A stretch of DNA of 8,881 nt, taken from NCBI GenBank assembly GCA_949531795.1, contig CATIQX010000145.1:1-8881 (forward strand), given 5' to 3'. The notes beneath the pieces were generated by a model. It did not search any database. It was not told where the DNA came from and saw nothing but the letters and a program-made list of their open reading frames with translations. The translations under genes and the position numbers were made by a program. The DNA comes from Cryomorphaceae bacterium. Lineage in GTDB: Bacteria > Bacteroidota > Bacteroidia > Flavobacteriales > BACL11. Positions 6,455 to 8,881 of this stretch are shown here, one piece after another; within the stretch, counting starts at the first letter, position 1; every line of letters begins with the position of its first letter.

Positions 6455-7333
6455 TTAAATAGTTACACCCATTAATTCAGCCATCATTTTCCCAATTTCA
6501 GCAGGAGATTCTGCAACTGTAATACCACACTCACGCATGATAGCCATTTTTGCTTCAGCAGTATCTTCAGCTCCTCCTACAATTGCACCAGCATGTCCCA
6601 TAGTTCTTCCTGCAGGAGCAGTTTGTCCTGCAATAAAACCAACTACTGGTTTAGTGCCATTTACTTTAATCCATTTTGCAGCATCTGCTTCTAACTGCCC
6701 ACCAATTTCTCCAATCATGATAATTCCATCAGTTTCTGGATCATTCATAAAAAGTTCAACTGCTTGCTTAGTAGTAGTTCCGATAATAGGATCACCACCG
6801 ATACCAATAGCAGTTGAAATACCCATACCTGCTTTTACAACTTGGTCAGCAGCTTCATATGTTAAAGTCCCTGACTTTGAAACAACACCAATTCTACCTT
6901 TTTTAAAAACAAAACCTGGCATGATACCACATTTAGCTTCTTCAGGAGTAATAACTCCTGGGCAGTTAGGACCAACTAACGTACACGATTTATCGGAGAT
7001 ATACTCTTTTACCATAATCATATCTCTAGTAGGGATTCCTTCTGTAATACAAATGATTACTTTAATTCCTGATTCAGCAGCTTCCATTATCGCATCAGCA
7101 GCAAATGCTGGAGGAACAAAAATCATTGAAGTATTAGCTCCTGCTTTATTAACTGCTTCACTAACAGTATTAAATACAGGTCTATCCAAATGAGTTTTCC
7201 CTCCTTTTCCAGGAGTAACACCACCAACAACATTTGTTCCGTACTCAATCATTTGTTCTGCATGAAAAGTACCTTCAGTACCTGTAAAACCTTGTACAAT
7301 TATTTTAGAATCCTTATTAACTAATACACTCAT
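6455..7333 (-). CDS. sucD: Succinate-CoA ligase (ADP/GDP-forming), alpha subunit
   Basis: SucD is the alpha subunit of succinyl-CoA synthetase, which with SucC interconverts succinyl-CoA and succinate in the TCA cycle with substrate-level phosphorylation. With the start at MSVLVNKDS the protein has 292 residues, and the phospho-histidine in GHAGAIVGG falls at position 247, close to His246 of the E. coli enzyme. Other signatures are the CoA-site loop GFTGTEG (15-21), GGVTPGKGG, VGPNCPGVITP, SGTLTYEA and GIGGDPIIGT. An in-frame ATG nine codons upstream (7360) falls inside the promoter box, so it cannot be used by a transcript from that promoter. The later start matches the family. sucC is not adjacent, which is common in Bacteroidota. 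A terminator follows. The gene is divergent from mnmE. Confidence 0.96.
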   Translation of the reverse strand: MSVLVNKDSKIIVQGFTGTEGTFHAEQMIEYGTNVVGGVTPGKGGKTHLDRPVFNTVSEAVNKAGANTSMIFVPPAFAADAIMEAAESGIKVIICITEGIPTRDMIMVKEYISDKSCTLVGPNCPGVITPEEAKCGIMPGFVFKKGRIGVVSKSGTLTYEAADQVVKAGMGISTAIGIGGDPIIGTTTKQAVELFMNDPETDGIIMIGEIGGQLEADAAKWIKVNGTKPVVGFIAGQTAPAGRTMGHAGAIVGGAEDTAEAKMAIMRECGITVAESPAEIGKMMAELMGVTI

Positions 7334-7357
7334 TGATTTGATTTTTAATTTGGTTTG

Positions 7358-7387
7358 CAAAATTAGAACATTATAGCTATTAACAAA
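7358..7387 (-). promoter_or_regulatory. Promoter of sucD with both -33 and -7 elements
   Basis: On the minus strand, TTTG at 7384-7387 is separated by 18 bases from TAATTTTG at 7358-7365, which is followed by C. This is the only promoter in the window with both Bacteroidota elements at nearly canonical spacing. It predicts a start of transcription near 7350 and a leader of about 15-20 bases before the ATG at 7333. Confidence 0.75.
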
Positions 7388-7397
7388 GGTTTTTGAA

Positions 7398-7405
7398 TAC
7401 TTTTG
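7398..7405 (+). promoter_or_regulatory. -7 box of mnmE, abutting the start codon
   Basis: TACTTTTG, followed by C, matches TAnnTTTG and ends 4 bases before the mnmE ATG at 7410. The predicted start of transcription coincides with the start codon, so the mRNA would be leaderless. No TTTG lies at the normal -33 distance. The box lies about 10 bases from the -33 element of the divergent sucD promoter. Confidence 0.55.
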
Positions 7406-7409
7406 CAGA

Positions 7410-8768
7410 ATGAATAATTTACTTCAAGAAGATACTATTTGTGCACTAGCAACAGGAGGAGGATTGAGTGCTATTGCCGTAATTCGTTTATCAGGAAAAG
7501 ATTCTATTAAAATTACAAATACTATTTTCAGTAGGGATATTTTAAATATCAAATCGCATACTATACATTTTGGTACAATATCTAAAGACAATAAAATTAT
7601 TGATGAAGTACTAGTAAGTGTTTTTAAAAACGGAAAATCTTATACAGGAGAAGAAACAGTAGAAATATCATGCCACGGATCAACTTTCATACAGAACAAA
7701 CTATTACAATTATTTATAACTGAAGGATGCAGAATGGCAACTGCTGGAGAGTTTACTATGCGTGCTTTCAGAAATGGAAAGTTAGATTTATCCCAAGCTG
7801 AATCAGTAGCAGATTTAATTGCTTCAGAAAGTGAGACTGCTCATCAAACGGCATTAAAACAACTAAGGGGTGGTTTCTCTAATCAATTACAGAAACTTAG
7901 GACAAAGCTTATCGATTTCGCTTCATTAATTGAACTAGAATTAGATTTTTCAGAAGAAGATGTAGAATTTGCAGACAGAAAGCAATTCGAAAAACTATTG
8001 GATGCCTTAAAGCAAGAATTAAAAAAACTAGTTCAATCTTTCAAGCTAGGTAATGTTATTAAAAATGGTATTCCAGTTGCAATTTTAGGAGCCCCAAATG
8101 TTGGTAAATCTACACTACTTAACACACTTTTAAATGAAGAAAAAGCAATAGTATCCGACATTGCAGGAACAACTCGTGATGCTATTGAATACAACTTAAA
8201 TATTAAAGGTTTTACTTTTCGATTTATTGATACTGCTGGAATAAGAGAAACAACAGATACAATTGAAAATTTAGGAATTAAAAAATCATTAGAAAAAGCT
8301 AAAATTGCTAATATTGTGTTATTTATAATTGATGCTGATGCCGAGCTCAGCAATCAATTACTAGAACTAGAAAAAATAAAAGATAATACTAAAGAAAAGT
8401 TATTACTTGTTATTAATAAAATTGATTTAAATCCTGAAATTAAAAAGGATTTTAAAGATGCTCTTTTTATCTCAGCAAAAAAAGATCAGGGAATCGAAGC
8501 TTTAAAAGAAAGATTATTAACTTTTGTGAATACTGCACAACTATCAAATAATGAAACGATAGTCACCAACCTTAGGCATTATGAGGAACTACAACTTACT
8601 CTTAATGAAATCAATGCTATTACTGAAGGATTGGACTCTGGACTAACTGGCGATTTCTTAGCAATAAATATTCGTCAAGCACTCTTTCATTTGGGTAGCA
8701 TAACTGGTGAAGTTACTTCTGACACCCTATTGGGTAATATTTTTGGTAAGTTCTGTATCGGGAAATAA
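7410..8768 (+). CDS. mnmE: tRNA uridine-5-carboxymethylaminomethyl synthesis GTPase MnmE
   Basis: MnmE (TrmE) is a cytosolic GTPase that, with MnmG, adds the cmnm5 group to the wobble uridine of several tRNAs using methylene-tetrahydrofolate. The 452-residue length is normal. The N-terminal folate-binding domain starts with QEDTICALATGGGLSAIAVIRLSG (about 6-29), where family members usually have a P in the ATPPG turn; here it reads ATGGG. A helical domain follows. The inserted G domain has GAPNVGKST (227-235), GTTRD (253-257), DTAG (274-277), NKID (336-339) and SAKK near residue 352. The protein ends in the catalytic FCIGK motif (448-452, Cys450). The start is supported by family N-termini, although the promoter box leaves almost no leader. 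Its stop codon touches the stop of a convergent gene with no gap. Confidence 0.96.
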   Translation: MNNLLQEDTICALATGGGLSAIAVIRLSGKDSIKITNTIFSRDILNIKSHTIHFGTISKDNKIIDEVLVSVFKNGKSYTGEETVEISCHGSTFIQNKLLQLFITEGCRMATAGEFTMRAFRNGKLDLSQAESVADLIASESETAHQTALKQLRGGFSNQLQKLRTKLIDFASLIELELDFSEEDVEFADRKQFEKLLDALKQELKKLVQSFKLGNVIKNGIPVAILGAPNVGKSTLLNTLLNEEKAIVSDIAGTTRDAIEYNLNIKGFTFRFIDTAGIRETTDTIENLGIKKSLEKAKIANIVLFIIDADAELSNQLLELEKIKDNTKEKLLLVINKIDLNPEIKKDFKDALFISAKKDQGIEALKERLLTFVNTAQLSNNETIVTNLRHYEELQLTLNEINAITEGLDSGLTGDFLAINIRQALFHLGSITGEVTSDTLLGNIFGKFCIGK

Positions 8769-8881
8769 CTAAAGCTCCATATACTTTTTAAAAGCAGCTT
8801 GAAAATACAGTTCTGTTCCCTTCCTAATTTTTGCTTTTTGAATGCTATCTACTGCACGGCTTTCAAATATTTTATTGTAAC
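8769..8881 (-). CDS. Unidentified protein, C-terminal fragment
   Basis: On the minus strand one frame is open from the window edge to a TAG at 8769-8771, giving the last 36 residues of a protein (YNKIFESRAVDSIQKAKIR followed by KGTELYFQAAFKKYMEL). The sequence is amphipathic and lysine-rich and looks like ordinary coding sequence; the other two minus-strand frames carry stop codons. Its stop codon directly abuts the stop of mnmE, the tight convergent layout also seen between tsaD and the hydrolase gene. I do not recognise the family, and the fragment is too short to assign a function. It could be a chance open frame of about 110 bases, but the neat abutment and lack of any other content in this stretch favour a real gene. 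Confidence 0.55.
   Translation of the reverse strand, partial: YNKIFESRAVDSIQKAKIRKGTELYFQAAFKKYMEL

Noticed and set aside
6537..7193. Long open frame on the plus strand opposite sucD (218 codons).
   Set aside because: It lies entirely antisense to the well-supported sucD gene, and its proline/isoleucine/alanine-rich translation has no recognisable domain. It is a shadow frame.
8033..8353. Open frame on the minus strand opposite mnmE (106 codons).
   Set aside because: It is antisense to the G domain of mnmE, has no promoter or family match, and its composition is that of a reverse-strand shadow.
1..8881. Search for mobile elements, CRISPR repeats, defence genes, toxin-antitoxin pairs or integration scars, including near the tRNA gene.
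   Set aside because: No direct repeats, transposase or integrase genes, repeat-spacer arrays or duplicated tRNA 3' ends were seen. Nearly all bases are accounted for by conserved housekeeping genes.

Overview
This window looks like ordinary chromosomal housekeeping DNA from a low-GC member of the Bacteroidota, most likely Flavobacteriia or a relative. The evidence is the AT-rich composition, the near absence of Shine-Dalgarno sequences before starts, repeated -7 boxes of the Bacteroidota type (TAnnTTTG, often followed by C or a few bases before the start), and protein variants typical of that phylum: an HtpG tail, a START-like/LptF-type pair and a fused RibBA. No phage, transposon, CRISPR, toxin-antitoxin or defence locus is visible. 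I do not see a previously undescribed system.

Layout from left to right. The window opens inside the 3' end of htpG (Hsp90). A convergent terminator zone follows, with two hairpins, one apparently bidirectional. Next is a minus-strand elongator-type tRNA with anticodon CAT and its own promoter. Upstream of it on the same strand is a membrane methyltransferase of the isoprenylcysteine carboxyl methyltransferase (ICMT)/PEMT type. Divergent from that gene is a plus-strand pair, a small START-like protein and a six-helix LptF/LptG-family permease of lipopolysaccharide export. After a 145-base gap with a hairpin and a promoter comes the plus-strand pair ribBA (riboflavin precursors) and tsaD (tRNA t6A37), which overlap by 8 bases. 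tsaD runs tail-to-tail into a minus-strand alpha/beta hydrolase, overlapping it by 12 bases. Upstream of the hydrolase on the same strand is sucD (succinyl-CoA ligase alpha subunit). sucD is divergent from mnmE (tRNA wobble-uridine modification GTPase). A final partial minus-strand gene abuts the mnmE stop codon with no gap.

The genes serve protein folding, translation (tRNA-Met, TsaD, MnmE), envelope lipid export (LptF-type permease, possibly the methyltransferase), riboflavin synthesis and the TCA cycle. They read as independent short transcription units, not as one pathway. Layout is very compact: two gene pairs overlap, one pair abuts, and several promoters lie so close to the start codon that leaderless or nearly leaderless transcripts are likely. 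Two upstream ATGs (before the hydrolase and before sucD) lie in or upstream of a promoter box, so I shortened both genes to internal starts.
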